Source of the DNA: Bretschneidera sinensis
Taxonomy: Eukaryota > Streptophyta > Magnoliopsida > Brassicales > Akaniaceae
Length of the DNA stretch: 64,000 nucleotides
Assembly: GCA_023935145.1 (NCBI GenBank)
Contig: CM043698.1
Span: 41,751,501-41,815,500 of the forward strand
Reading direction: 5' to 3'
Both the position numbers and the translations under genes were made by a program. Positions 1-10,486 of this stretch are shown here, in pieces. Positions within the stretch are counted from its first letter, which is position 1, and each line of letters begins with the position of its first letter. The notes under the pieces were generated by a model. The model saw only the letters and a list, made by a program, of their open reading frames with translations, searched no databases and had not been told where the DNA came from.

Positions 1-162
1 AAAGCCTACGGAATGCTATGTTTTTTTAACTAATTATGTTTCTTTTTCAGCATTGGTTATGTTGGTCTTTCAAAAGCTATTTGTCTTTGAGAATTAGTAC
101 ATTTGTATGTCTAGATAACAAAAAAGTAGAATTGGGGATTATACATATTTTGGATTTTGCAG

Positions 163-2419
163 TATTGGAGGGGTTGAAGTATGCAACTTCACATGAATGG
201 GTGAAACATGAAGGCTCAGTGGCTACAATTGGCATCACTGATCATGCTCAGGTTATTCTTTCTCATCTGTCCCTCTCTCGCACTCCTCTCATCATTTGTT
301 AAAAAGATGGAAACAATTTAGTCTCTAGTCAGTTTTTAAAATGAATTAATTGGAGTACTTACGTCTGTGTTATCTGAAAATTAGAATAATTTTAGTGCAG
401 AACAGCCTATTAGTTACCAGAAATGATCTTCTTTGATACAAGTAAGATTAAATCTGTTACTCATCCAAACAACTCAATTAATTTCTTTACTCATTCTTGA
501 ACATAATTTTATTGATAAAGAACCCATGTTAATGTATTAAAGATTCTTTCAAAACATTAAAAAAAAAATTGTTGCACATTCTTTCTGCAGATTGATAGTC
601 TCTAGATTTTTGTCACAAAGGCTTTTATGGGCTATTTATATATTGGGAAAAAAATACATTTATCCCGGAGGTTTGGCCAAAACAAAACTTTATCTTACAG
701 CACTGTGAAAAATTACAATGACATTCTTTGACCAGTTGATTTCGGTTAATTTTTGACAGATTTAATAAAAAAAGACTGATATTCTTTCATTAAAGGAAGC
801 TTGTCATCTCTCATCCTTTATCCCTCTTATTCTTGATATGAGTGAGATTTGATCATTCATTACTTGTACAATGACAAACGACTTTACCAACTAAATTAAT
901 TATTACTCACGATCGACTTAAATTTTCTAACGGGTTAATATCATTTTTGCCTCTTAATTAGGTTTTATCACTAGTAATAAATTGACCTGGATGACCCTCA
1001 ACCTTTAAAATCAAATAATTTCTCTTTCAACTTTAGAGCTTGAATAAATTGCTCAATCCTCCCACCTTATTACTCTCATATTTTCTCACTTAATTAAAGA
1101 ACTTGATGGACGAGACAATTGGTTACTGCTCCAAAATTGAGGGGAGGGTAATTATTTGATTTTAAATGTTAAGAAAAATTTATTACCAGTAGTAAAACTC
1201 ATGGGACAAATAATATTTATTTTTTTCCTAAATACAATAAAGTAAATGTAGTTTTTAACATACCGTAAAGATAAACGAATTTTTCCCATATATATTTTGA
1301 AGTTGAATTTGTTTGAACGGATATGTTATGGCCTCATGATGACCATGGAACATGATAAGTAGGGGCACTCTTGTGTTAGCTTCCAATTTTTGTATTTGTC
1401 TTCGTTATCGCTTGTTGAAATAAAATTCTTATTTATTTTTAACTGCTATGTCTCCAAAAAATAACATGTCATGGAACATTAGTTATATATGATTAATAAA
1501 TGTGAAAACATTAAATTATATATTTTGCAGGATCATCTTGGGGAGGTGGTGTTTGTAGAGCTCCCAGAACCAGGCCGCTCAGTCAGTCAAGGCAGCAGCT
1601 TTGGGGCAGTGGAAAGCGTGAAGGCAACTAGCGATGTCAATTCCCCAATCTCTGGAGAAGTTGTTGAGGTTAACACAAAGCTTACTGAATCATCTGGCAC
1701 GGTAATTCTCCAATACTCAAAACCAAATTGTTATTATTTTCTTTTATTTGCTTGATCAGAAAGTTAATTGACAAAAGAAGGAAGAACACTTAAACACTAT
1801 GTTTAGATCTGGAAGGAATGTGAGAAAAGGAAAAATTGTTATAAAAAATAAACCAAATTGTTTCCTTTCTCATTTTTTTTCTGATTTTCTTTTCCCTCTT
1901 ATTTTTCAAAATCCATATTAGTTAAAGTTGTTATAAAAAGGAAGAAGTTAGAAGACTTTATGTTATTATTTTTCTCTCTCTCATATCTGTTATATAGACT
2001 CTTCATTTTATCTTATCGTATCCATGTCGAACCTTTACACTTCAAATATGAGTGACACATGGATAAAGTTAAAAAAAAAATTACAAAAAAAATAAATGAG
2101 TTCGATACTCAAACATTACATATGTCCAACACGCATACCTGAGTTTGGGTATTATTCCCCTTATTCATATTAGTAGCCCAGAAGGTTTTATTGTTTCCTT
2201 ATTTTTCATATGCCTTCTCCCCCCCCCCCCCCCCCCCCCCCCTTTTTTTATTTTTGTACTAACTTACATTTCACATTTTCTATGATGAAGATCAATTCAA
2301 GTCCATACAAAGAAGGATGGATGATTAAGGTGAAGCCTAGTAATCCATCAGAATTGGAATCCTTGATGGGCCCTAAGGAATACACGAAATTCTGTGAGGA
2401 AGTAGATGCTGCCCATTAG
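163..2419 (+). CDS. GCSH (GDCSH): Glycine cleavage system H protein, mitochondrial (exons 2-4; 5' partial)
   Basis: The H protein is the lipoyl-carrying shuttle of the mitochondrial glycine decarboxylase complex; it moves the aminomethyl group between the P, T and L proteins in photorespiration and one-carbon metabolism. Three exons are visible: 163-251, 1531-1701 and 2291-2419, ending in TAG. Each is bounded by AG and, where internal, GT. The frame joins cleanly (first codon split at 162/163; exon 3 is exactly 57 codons). The product runs from [17 protein letters not shown] through the lipoyl motif ESVKATSDV, with the modified Lys at 1621-1623, to the C-terminus [12 protein letters not shown]. 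It lacks only the transit peptide and first mature residues, which belong to an exon left of the window. Exon 4 begins inside an ORF whose upstream part, including a poly-Pro stretch, is intron. Oddities against the usual plant sequence: SSGT where PGL is typical at the exon 3/4 join, and Val for Glu in CEEVDAAH. There are no stops or frameshifts, so it is probably functional. Confidence 0.93.
636..1298. mobile_element. Putative MITE in GCSH intron 2
   Basis: About 660 bp inside intron 2 have imperfect terminal inverted repeats. The left end reads TATTGGGAAAAAAATACATT then TATC; the right end, reverse-complemented, reads ATATGGGAAAAATTCGTTTA then TC. Weaker inverted similarity continues for a further 30 or so bases. 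The inside is AT-rich with no ORF. TATA-like sequence flanks both sides, so the target duplication cannot be fixed. It could be a Mutator- or hAT-type MITE. The family call is inference. Confidence 0.4.
2219..2242 (+). repeat. Poly(C) tract of 24 bases in GCSH intron 3
   Basis: An uninterrupted run of 24 C followed by 7 T lies about 50 bases upstream of the exon 4 acceptor (AG at 2289-2290). It probably extends the polypyrimidine region. The exact length is suspect because such runs slip in PCR and sequencing. Confidence 0.85.
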
Positions 2420-3239
2420 AATTCGAATATTTTTAATGCCTATAAGTCTTGGACTAACTGGTGATCTTGAGACATATAAGGTTAATGTTTTTCCAAATTC
2501 TTGATATTAGAACCTGAAACTCCAGCATTGCTTCATTTTCCATTTTCTTCCTCCCTGCCTGGGTTGTAATTCTGCTTTTCTGCATTTCCATGTAATTAAA
2601 ATCCATTCTTCCTTTTCACTTTTGTCCTTGCCATTCCTTTATTCCTTTTTTCGGCTGCATATTTTTCCCCTCTGTCTCCAATTTCCCATTAATTCTTGAA
2701 CTTTTGCTTGATTGAGAATAGAAAGGAAAGAAAAAAAATAGACCGACTAATAACAAAGATTTTTAGCTTACCTCTCCAAATTGAACAAAGAAACCTGAAA
2801 TGATCTTAACAGGAGACAACCCAAAACCCAAAATAATTCAAACCGGGACAACCTGAAACTCCAAATGATGTGGCTTGAAATGATCCGATCCTAACCGGCC
2901 AAAATCGACTAAATGTCACCGTTGGTCATCATAGTTTGGTGTTTTGGTCAAATTGGTCCATAGAGTTTCGATTTTATTAATTAAGTTTCCAAAATTTGAT
3001 ATTTTGATCAAATTGATCCATAGTTTCAATTTGATCAAATAAGTCATCAAAGTTTCAATTTGATCCAATAAGTCCCTCTGGGTAACTTCCCTAGCTCTGT
3101 TAGTTTAGTTACCTAAGGTAGCCACCTAGACTAAATTGTTTAGCCACATGACTAAAATGAACTAGAAGTTCTCTTGCTTAAGTTTCAAGTGAGAATCGTG
3201 CAGAACTTTACATAACGTTTTTTTTTAAAGAATTATGGA
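2420..3239 (+). other. GCSH 3' UTR and intergenic DNA with short degenerate repeats
   Basis: The first 200 or so bases after the stop are probably the GCSH 3' UTR; no clear AATAAA was found. From about 2930 to 3085 a loosely repeated phrase of the type CAAATTGATCCATAGTTTC occurs four or five times. It is a diverged short tandem repeat of unknown origin. There is no coding potential. Confidence 0.4.
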
Positions 3240-3786
3240 TTTTATTAATTAGTCAAACCCGACCTCCTACACGACAAAAGCATCTATCGAAGCAAGCACT
3301 CTCTCACTCATTTGTTGACAAAATAAGCATAACAACTTCATATGTAAATTAGAACACATATAACTGCATAAATAAATCACATACCTGATTGAGCCATTGT
3401 CATAGCGGAAGCTTGATTAGAGTTAGATCTTCCTCTTTGTGCTCCCACAACAGCAACTTTCTCAGATGGATAGAAAACTAAAATACATTGACGTATTGAA
3501 AGCCAAAGAGATGACGTAACATATTTATATATACATTAGTAACCCTAAAGCAGCTACAGAAAGTCCACATGGGCATTTCCATCGATGGGCCAATATCGGA
3601 TAAAGGCCTACACTAGATGCTAACCCACATTAATTAAATTAAGATGTGTACAAGCCTAAATCACATGATCATTGTTTAAACAACATATGACTCTTCTACT
3701 TTTCTCATTGGACCAATTCGCTAACCCGATTTTACAAAACTAAAGCCACTATAATTAGTGGTAGCCCACATAGGAAAATTCCAACA
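3240..3786 (-). mobile_element. Ty1/copia 3' LTR (minus strand), left boundary uncertain
   Basis: Read on the minus strand, an LTR-like start TGTTGGAATTTTCC begins at 3786, directly after a purine-rich tract and downstream of the copia RNase H coding remnant. That is where a 3' LTR should be. The left end was not located because no second copy of this LTR lies in the window; 3240 is a guess. Confidence 0.45.
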
Positions 3787-3800
3787 TTCTTCCACTTTGG
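3787..3800 (-). other. Copia polypurine tract
   Basis: On the minus strand the sequence is CCAAAGTGGAAGAA, directly abutting the TGTTGG start of the putative LTR. Its purine content and position fit the primer for plus-strand DNA synthesis. Confidence 0.5.
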
Positions 3801-4454
3801 AAACACTAATTAGAGCTTTCAATTTTTTTAAAAATATTTTACTCAATTTTAAAAGGACTCCCAGGTCAACCAACTTGATTTTATTGTAGCCACAATTTTA
3901 AAAAAAATTTAGTTCTTTGAGATAACAACTTAAGTGGACCGGTTCCATGAAATCACCAACATGGAATTATGGCAACCATTGTGCTCTCTCATTTACAAAA
4001 GACCAGTCCATGGTTACTCATGCAGATAGTTCCATTGACATTGATCCAATGTGGTACTGTAGAAAGAAAATAGCATCCCATAGGTGATGACAAAATATGT
4101 TATTTTCATTTTTAGTCCTCAACATGACTCTCCGAACAATATGCTTATTAATAGGCCAGAGAAATCATCAACAACATGGTATGTTTACATTCAAAATACC
4201 TTGAGGTCTCAACATGGTGTCAGCTAAGAGACATACCCAAAATAAACTCAAAACTAACACTAAGTTTAAGTTTCCACAACATGACATATCATATATTCAA
4301 ATTCGTTCATACATATACAAAGACAAAATAACACAATATGAATGAAAATATGTATGATGCTCATCAATCAATGTCATAATATCCAACAACTGAACATACT
4401 GAAAACATGATAGGTTCCAAAATTACATAAATCCAATAGCCAAATACATTAAAA

Positions 4455-5893
4455 TATAAATAACTCCCACTAATCAAGTATATCAAAGGACTTTAAAACA
4501 CTTATACTATCAACATGTTTCTTAAAAACAATAGGCCTTAGGCCTTTTAATTAAGGATTATCAACCATGTTCTCCATTTGAATGTGATCAACAACGATGT
4601 CTCATTGCTTTACTAAATCCCTAACTATAAGGTATTTCAACTCAATATGTTTAGAACCACTACAACTCTTATTGTTCTTCGAAAACAACACAACAGAGTT
4701 ATCATCACAGTATATCACTAGTGGTCTAAAGATAGAGTTAACCACAACAAGCTCTGAAATAAAATTTCTTAACCACATAGCTTGTTTAGCATCCTGATAA
4801 CAAACTACAAACTTTGTTTGCATAGTGAAAGAAGCAGTAATCATTTGTTTTACACTCTTCTAGGAAATAACTCCTCTAGCTAAGGTGAAAATGCATAATG
4901 AAGTTGATTTTAGGTCATCTGGATAACCAACCAAATCCGAGTCAAAGTAAATTATCACCTCAAGATTATCCATCTTCTTGTAAACAAGCTTATAGTCCTT
5001 TGTCCTTTTCAAGTACCTCATCACTTTCTTAGCCACCACTCAGTGATCACATCAAGGATTAGAAAGACAACGGCAAAGCACACCCATTAGATAAGTAATG
5101 TTTAGTCTAGTACAAGCCTGCATGTACATTAGGCTACCAATTTCACTTGCATAAGGCACTGTTTTCATAGATTCTCTCTCAAGATCATTCTTGGGACATT
5201 GACTCAAACTTAATTTATCCCCTTTCACTATTAGCACATCTCCAAGCTTATAAATCAACATGTTAAACTTGTTAAGTACATGATCTATGTAAACTCTCTA
5301 AGAAAGACCCAATATACCACGAGATCTATCCCTACAAATCTCAACACCAAGGATAAAAGACACCACACCAAGATCTTTTATATCAAAAGTCTTGGACAAT
5401 AATTATTTTGTCTCATGCAATAACCTAATATCATTACTAGCAAGCAAAATATCATCCACATTAAGAACCAGATAAATAAATTTTCTCTTACTGACCTTTA
5501 GGTATATGAACTGATCTACCTTATTCTCCTCAACAATTGGTTAACTATCTATTGTTTCTATAACATCAAATTTCATAAATTTAGCAATCATAGATTCCTC
5601 AATTTTTGTACCATGTGTGGGACAATAAAACCTATATACTTTTGAATTTTGTGAGAAATTTGTTTTTATCCCTTTGCTCTTACTTAACTACTAAGTTGAT
5701 ATTACCCAACTCGACCTTATAACGTTTAATCTTCCTTTTGGAATCATTCTTAGTTTTGTAAACCCATTTGCAACCTATGGGCTTACAATCCCCAAGAAGC
5801 TCAATGAGATCCCAAAATTTATTCTAAGCCATAAATTGCATTTCATCTTTTATAGTATCAATCCATATATTAGACTGAATGGTGAAAACAACA
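4455..5893 (-). pseudogene. Ty1/copia reverse transcriptase-RNase H remnant
   Basis: The minus strand holds a nearly continuous copia pol 3' half. It starts with the RT N-terminal region (KPIGCKWVYKTKNDSK, about 5790-5740). The RT active-site motif LNVDDILLAS lies near 5440-5470 (YVDD with Y changed to N). The palm/connection motif GSLMYMQACTR follows near 5110-5150, then RNase H (YCDDNSVVLFSKNN and GSKHIELKYLIVRD, 4730-4610), and a C-terminal tail KGLRPIVFKKH near 4530. Several in-frame stops and one frame break (about 5650-5700) show it is dead. The RT segment normally between KARLVAKG and YVDD is missing on this strand and appears on the plus strand next door (5882-6030). A PPT and LTR follow at 3787 and 3786. 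Confidence 0.85.
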
Positions 5894-6030
5894 TTCCTGA
5901 ATGGTGATCTTGTTGAAGAAGTTTACATGGCACAACCTCAGAGTTTTGAAGAACCTGAGAAAGAGCACTTGGTGTGTAAGTTGAACATATCTATTTATGG
6001 TCTAAAGCAAGCTTCTCTAAGTGGTACCTA
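5882..6030 (+). pseudogene. Copia RT fragment in opposite orientation
   Basis: The plus-strand frame from 5882 reads KTTFLNGDLVEEVYMAQP and, later, ISIYGLKQASLSG, ending in TAA at 6028-6030. These are the landmark motifs of the copia RT segment that is absent from the adjacent minus-strand RT remnant. The two pieces meet head-to-head near 5880-5895. This suggests a local inversion, or juxtaposition of two copies. Confidence 0.8.
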
Positions 6031-6050
6031 ATTATGAAGGAGGATGTCTT

Positions 6051-8338
6051 TGTAATACCTGTGTTCTTAGAGTAAGGGTAAATAAGTAATTTAATAGATA
6101 TTACATGGGATTAAAATAATATATACATGAAAGATTTATTATTGAATAAAATAATTCTTACGAAAAAACAAAAAAAAAAACCTGGACGCAAGTCTAGGTG
6201 TAGTTTTGTAGTTAATAAAAAAAAAGGGCCAATATCTGGACGTCCAGGAGTTGGTTGCCCAACATGTAAAAGAGGCATGTTGGACAACAAGGTGAAAGGG
6301 TGGCAAGAGTGCAGTAAACAGTTTTGTTATAAGAATTAAATTTTTTTTGTTTTGTTTTATTTTCCTACCAAATTCTGTTTGGTTTCCTTCTTTCTTCAAT
6401 TCTAATTACTCTATTTCTTTAAACACCTGGAGAATCAAAGAAAAGTTGAAAGATTGAAATTTTGAAGAAGTTTATGGGAGAATTTTAAAGAGATTCGAAT
6501 GAAGCTTTAAGAAAAACAAAAGGTAATAATGTGAATTTTATTTTAATTTTTTTGAAATTATGCATACATAAAATTACCCGGAATTTGATGTAGAAATTTA
6601 AAGGGTATGAATTATGGAAGAATTGAAGAATAAATTAGAAATTTTAATATAAAAATTATGTCAAGTGTTGACGATCAGCAATCGGATGAAATTGCTGAAA
6701 AGAGCAGAAAATGCAAGGAGGTGATCCACGGGTAGCTTTAAGTGCTACGTGGTGAGTTAGATTTACTTTTAGATCGAAATAAATATGAAAAATAAAGTGA
6801 TGATATTTGAATTAATTATTGAACTATGATTGGATGATATATGAAAGTTGGTTGATTGATATTATATGAATAATTGATATGTTAAAAAATTATTATATGA
6901 AAAGTAATATTGTTGAAATAATGAGTTGATGAAATATATATAATGAAAGGATAAATGAAATCCTTGACAATATATGATTGATAATTTGATATGATAAATG
7001 AGGAGATAGTATAAGGAATATGATAAAAATAATAATTTTGAGAAAGAGCTGGATAGTTAAATTGAATGCTTGAATGTATGTTTGTTTTTATATTATTGCT
7101 CATATGCATGAAATAAAAGAACCAGGAAGGCAGCCAGTTTAAATGAAAATAAAAGAATCAGGAAGGCAGCCAGTCTAAATGAAAATAAAAGAACCAGGAA
7201 TGCAGCTGGTCTAAATGAAAATAAAAGATCCGGGAAGGTAATCGGTCTAAATGAAAATAAAATAACCTAAAAGACAATCGGTCTAAATAAAAATAAAATA
7301 ACAGAGAAGGCAGCCGGTCTAGCTGAAAATAAAAGAACCGGGAACGTAGTCGGTCCAGCTAAAAATAAAAGAACTGGGAAGGTAGCTGGTCTAACTGAAA
7401 ATAAAGAACCGAGGAGGCAGCCGGTCTAAACTGAAACATGTCGACATATGGGAAGACGTTCCCAAATGATAATATGAAATGATCTGATAATTTTAATTCA
7501 TACATTGCATTTGTTTTAAATATTGATTTTTATTGATTGAGATGCTAAAGTATCAGTCTTGATTGTGAAATTATAGATAGATAAATGAGTCTCACAAAGA
7601 GACATATATGACGAGAAAGAAATATGACAGTATGATATGATAATAATTTATTTGATTGATCGATTATATTTTGTGAACCTCATAACGAGTTAAATAATGA
7701 TGTTAAATTGATAATTTCAAGCTGATTAAATATATGAGAAGAAAAATTGATATGTTTGATGATTAATTTAAGATGAGGTTGATAAATGGTTGGAATTATA
7801 ATAGGATGTTATTATTGATTTATATGAGATAATAGATGAATGAATATGGGAAGATTATTTGAAAGACTGAATGATTATTTGAGAAGAAATAGATGATTTA
7901 TATTGGTAAATAAGAAACGATTGAATTATAAGATGTGACTGGAAGTATATAATCGAGTACTTCTAGTAAATTTAATTCACTGACTTATGAAGCTCACTCT
8001 CATTGTTGAAAATTTTTAGGTAGTAGGCAGGGCAGATAGAGTTTAGAGCTAATAGCAGAGTAACTACATTAAGTAAGTCCCGTGATCAAGTCCTTAGACA
8101 TTGTAAGAAAAAAGAAAGAAAAATTTGTAATAAAATCTTTCATGCATTTTGTTATATGTATATATTGTTTCTGAAAGGAGGATGATGATGTATCTTCTCT
8201 GAGAAGAGTTAAAGATTTGGATGAAAATTTTAATTTTAGTTAATGTATTTTTGTATTGTTGCGTATATGTGTCATGCTAGGATTTCAAAATGTGACGACA
8301 CTGTCTCAGGGGTGGCCAACCCGGGATGGGTCGTTACA
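6051..8338 (+). mobile_element. LTR of a Tekay/Del-type chromovirus, probably solo
   Basis: A 2,288-bp unit begins TGTAATACC at 6051 and ends GGTCGTTACA at 8338 (short inverted ends TGTAA...TTACA). Plus-strand copia RT lies on one side and CACTA transposase on the other. Length, ends and an internal minisatellite resemble Tekay/Del LTRs; that is recalled family knowledge, not a search. No primer-binding site follows and no gag-pol of this family is present, hence solo. The five bases on each side (GTCTT and TATTT) do not match. Its first 80 or so bases resemble those at 19594. Confidence 0.6.
7111..7433 (+). repeat. 36-bp minisatellite, about 9 copies
   Basis: The unit is GAAAATAAAAGAACCGGGAA followed by GGCAGCCGGTCTAAAT, repeated about nine times with substitutions and small indels (for example CCGGGAAGG to CCAGGAATG). 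It lies inside the Tekay-like LTR. The CCGG-containing half contrasts with the AT-rich half. No spacers separate the units. Confidence 0.85.
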
Positions 8339-8825
8339 TATTTTCCCCCAAAATTTTTAATTCTATGAAGCATTTACCGATCCACTTACCGTACAAAGCC
8401 AAAGTTTATGGCCTTGTGCAGTATGTGTGGATGTATCTCTTTGAGAGGTAACAAACTTTTCCAATCTTTATCCATGTTACAAAGCATTTTGTGTCCTTTT
8501 ATTAATAATTGTTTTATAATCGCTATATATGAAAAATAGGTGTATGAACAGTTTAAAGAACAAGGCTCGTAATAAAGCACGCGTAGAAGGTTCCATTGTT
8601 GAGTCCTACATTAAGTTTCCAATTTTTTCTCTTAGTATTTTGAACTGAGTGTTCAAACAAAATTGAATTGAGTTGGTCACAATGACGATAGGGGCTTGTG
8701 GGTCTAAAGATCGTCTTTTAGTTTTCCATTACCCTGATCATGCCTTTGGTGGTTTGAAGAGTAGATTATTATATGAGAAAGAGATCAAGGCTGTAGAGAT
8801 ATATGTTCTAATGAATTGTGCGGAA
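8339..8825 (+). pseudogene. CACTA (En/Spm) transposon protein fragment, DUF4218-like
   Basis: Right after the LTR end the plus strand encodes HLPIHLPYKAKVYGLVQYV then WMYLFER, a signature of the DUF4218 region of plant CACTA TNP2-type proteins. A likely intron (8458-8539, GT-AG) leads to NKARNKARVEGSIVESYIK. Further on, in another frame, DRLLVFHYPDHAFGG and EIYVLMNCAE continue the domain to the Athila A insertion at 8826. The rest of the protein resumes at about 18770. This is a fragment only, with its 5' part missing or replaced by the LTR. Confidence 0.7.
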
Positions 8826-9006
8826 TGATAAGTGCTTAAATAGTCATATTTAAGCCCCTTAATTTACACTTGTTAGGCTCTTTGTTTATATATTTTAGTA
8901 GATTCTACTTCATTTTTGTGTTTTCTATGTTTTTTTTATAGGTCTTTGAAGAAAAGAAGACATTTTGGAGTTCTACAGAAGAAAAAATGAAGATCTGCAA
9001 CCAGCA

Positions 9007-9026
9007 AGGTGCGCTCGAGCGCACCT
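9007..9026. repeat. 20-bp perfect palindrome in LTR A
   Basis: AGGTGCGCTCGAGCGCACCT is its own reverse complement. It heads a cluster of related GATCGAGCGCAC-type motifs (9030-9122). The equivalent at 17552-17571 is also a perfect palindrome with two symmetric changes. Confidence 0.9.
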
Positions 9027-9208
9027 CTCATGTGATCGAGCACACAAGCACTCGTTCGCACACTCAGAAAGCTTGAGCGCACCCATGCCCTCGAGCGCAG
9101 ACCCATGTGATCGAGCGCACACGTAGAGAAAGGCAGTAGAGCCAGTTTCGGAAAGAAGTCTCCGGATCTTAAATTGAAAATTAGGGTTTCGGGGCACCCT
9201 TAAAACCC

Positions 9209-9218
9209 TATATATAGA
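9209..9218 (+). promoter_or_regulatory. TATA box of element A 5' LTR
   Basis: CTATATATAG, conserved in the other LTR at 17735-17744. It is the best core-promoter candidate for the element. The GC-rich motif cluster 9007-9120 lies just upstream. Confidence 0.5.
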
Positions 9219-10040
9219 CTTGTAAAACACAAAAAACACTCCTTTCTATTTAGTTTAGTTATGGTTATAATGTTTAGTTTACTTAGCATGTGTAACTAAA
9301 ATCTTAATAGGGCTCGATTGAAGCCCTAGTTATGCTTTTCTATATATAAGTATTGTTGCCTTTGCAAATAGCCATGTTATGATGCTTTAATTGATTAATG
9401 CTTGCTTTACTGAATTCGTCATATGTATGTGTCTGATCAACATATGCATGTGGTATGGATTAGTTAGTTAGATCAATTTGGATGACCGAGTCCTAGGTCT
9501 AACAATAGTAACAAAAGAATTCCATATTGAGTTCTTGGGTTAATCAACATGGGAAACCGGGAGTATACAACATGCCCTATGTCTTATGTGGTTGTCGCTT
9601 TCCACAGATCTTATGCTCTCTTAAGGAACAACTTAGTATACACCATGCTGAATCCCTTAAGAGAGAAAAGAGTTAGAGTATACACTATACCTAACTCGTT
9701 GCTTAGGGAGATCAATAGCTTAAGGAGTGGACCAAGCCCTTAGGTTGACAACAATTAGGTATTCATGGAAGGGCTATAGCATTGGCACATTACTTATTCG
9801 GAAAGTATGATTAGTGGTGGATATCAAAGCCCTATGTTCTTATCATTATTAATCTTGACTCAATATTTATTTCTATCTATTTTTACTTTGTGAAATTAAT
9901 TCTAAAACGAAATTTACCAATCCCTATGGAGATTATCTCACATTTGCACACTATGCTACTGTTGACCTTGTGCACTTGCAAGTAAAACAAGTTCGATTAT
10001 TTGATTAATAATTTCGGTAGATAAATGAACAACAAGCTTT

Positions 10041-10058
10041 TGGCGCTGTTGCCGGGGA
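10041..10058 (+). other. Primer-binding site of element A (tRNA-Asp type)
   Basis: TGGCGCTGTTGCCGGGGA, seven bases after the LTR end. It differs by one base from the tRNA-Asp 3' complement that is intact in element B at 28414. Confidence 0.8.
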
Positions 10059-10486
10059 TTGTGCTAAATTTCTTTCTAGAATTATTTTCGTTTAATTTAG
10101 TAATTTTTATTTTTAATTATTTATTATGTTTTATTTTATCAAAAATCTCAAATTTTAAGTTTATGTTTTTCACCTTTATTTTTGCTTCATCAAAAAACCT
10201 AAACTATTTCCTTTTTATTTTATGTTTTAGGCACTATAGCAGAACTCTCTATGCCACTTATGATTGAGCACACCCCTCTGTGCGATCGAGCGCACTTGAG
10301 GCAAAGGCTAACCGAGCAGTAGTGTTGAACTGTTGCACTGAAGCGATATTTGCTGATTCATGCAAGGGCTTCGATCCAAGCATCCAACTTTCTTTCCCCT
10401 CGATACAGAGCTTGAGCAGACCATCTGACAAAGGCTTAGAGACTACTCTAAAGAGGTAGAAGAAGAAATTGAAGAAGAAGCACCAA

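Larger units (their letters stand above)
8826..10034 (+). repeat. 5' LTR of element A
   Basis: It starts TGATAAGTGCTTAAATAG and ends GAACAACA before the PBS. It is homologous to 17373-18597 over almost its whole length, but lacks about 75 bp present in the other copy (at about 9243, between CACTCCTTT and CTATTTAG). A TATA box lies at 9209-9218 and a 20-bp palindrome at 9007-9026. Confidence 0.85.

Noticed and set aside
163..2419. GCSH as a processed pseudogene or captured fragment
   Set aside because: Introns are present at canonical borders, the frame is intact, the lipoyl lysine is present, and the C-terminus is conserved. The first exon is simply outside the window.
7111..7433. CRISPR array
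   Set aside because: The 36-bp units are directly adjacent, with no unique spacers, and lie in a plant LTR.
8821..8825. CGGAA as the target duplication of element A
   Set aside because: Only CGGAT is found past the right LTR, and its position requires an LTR end without CA. Too weak to claim.
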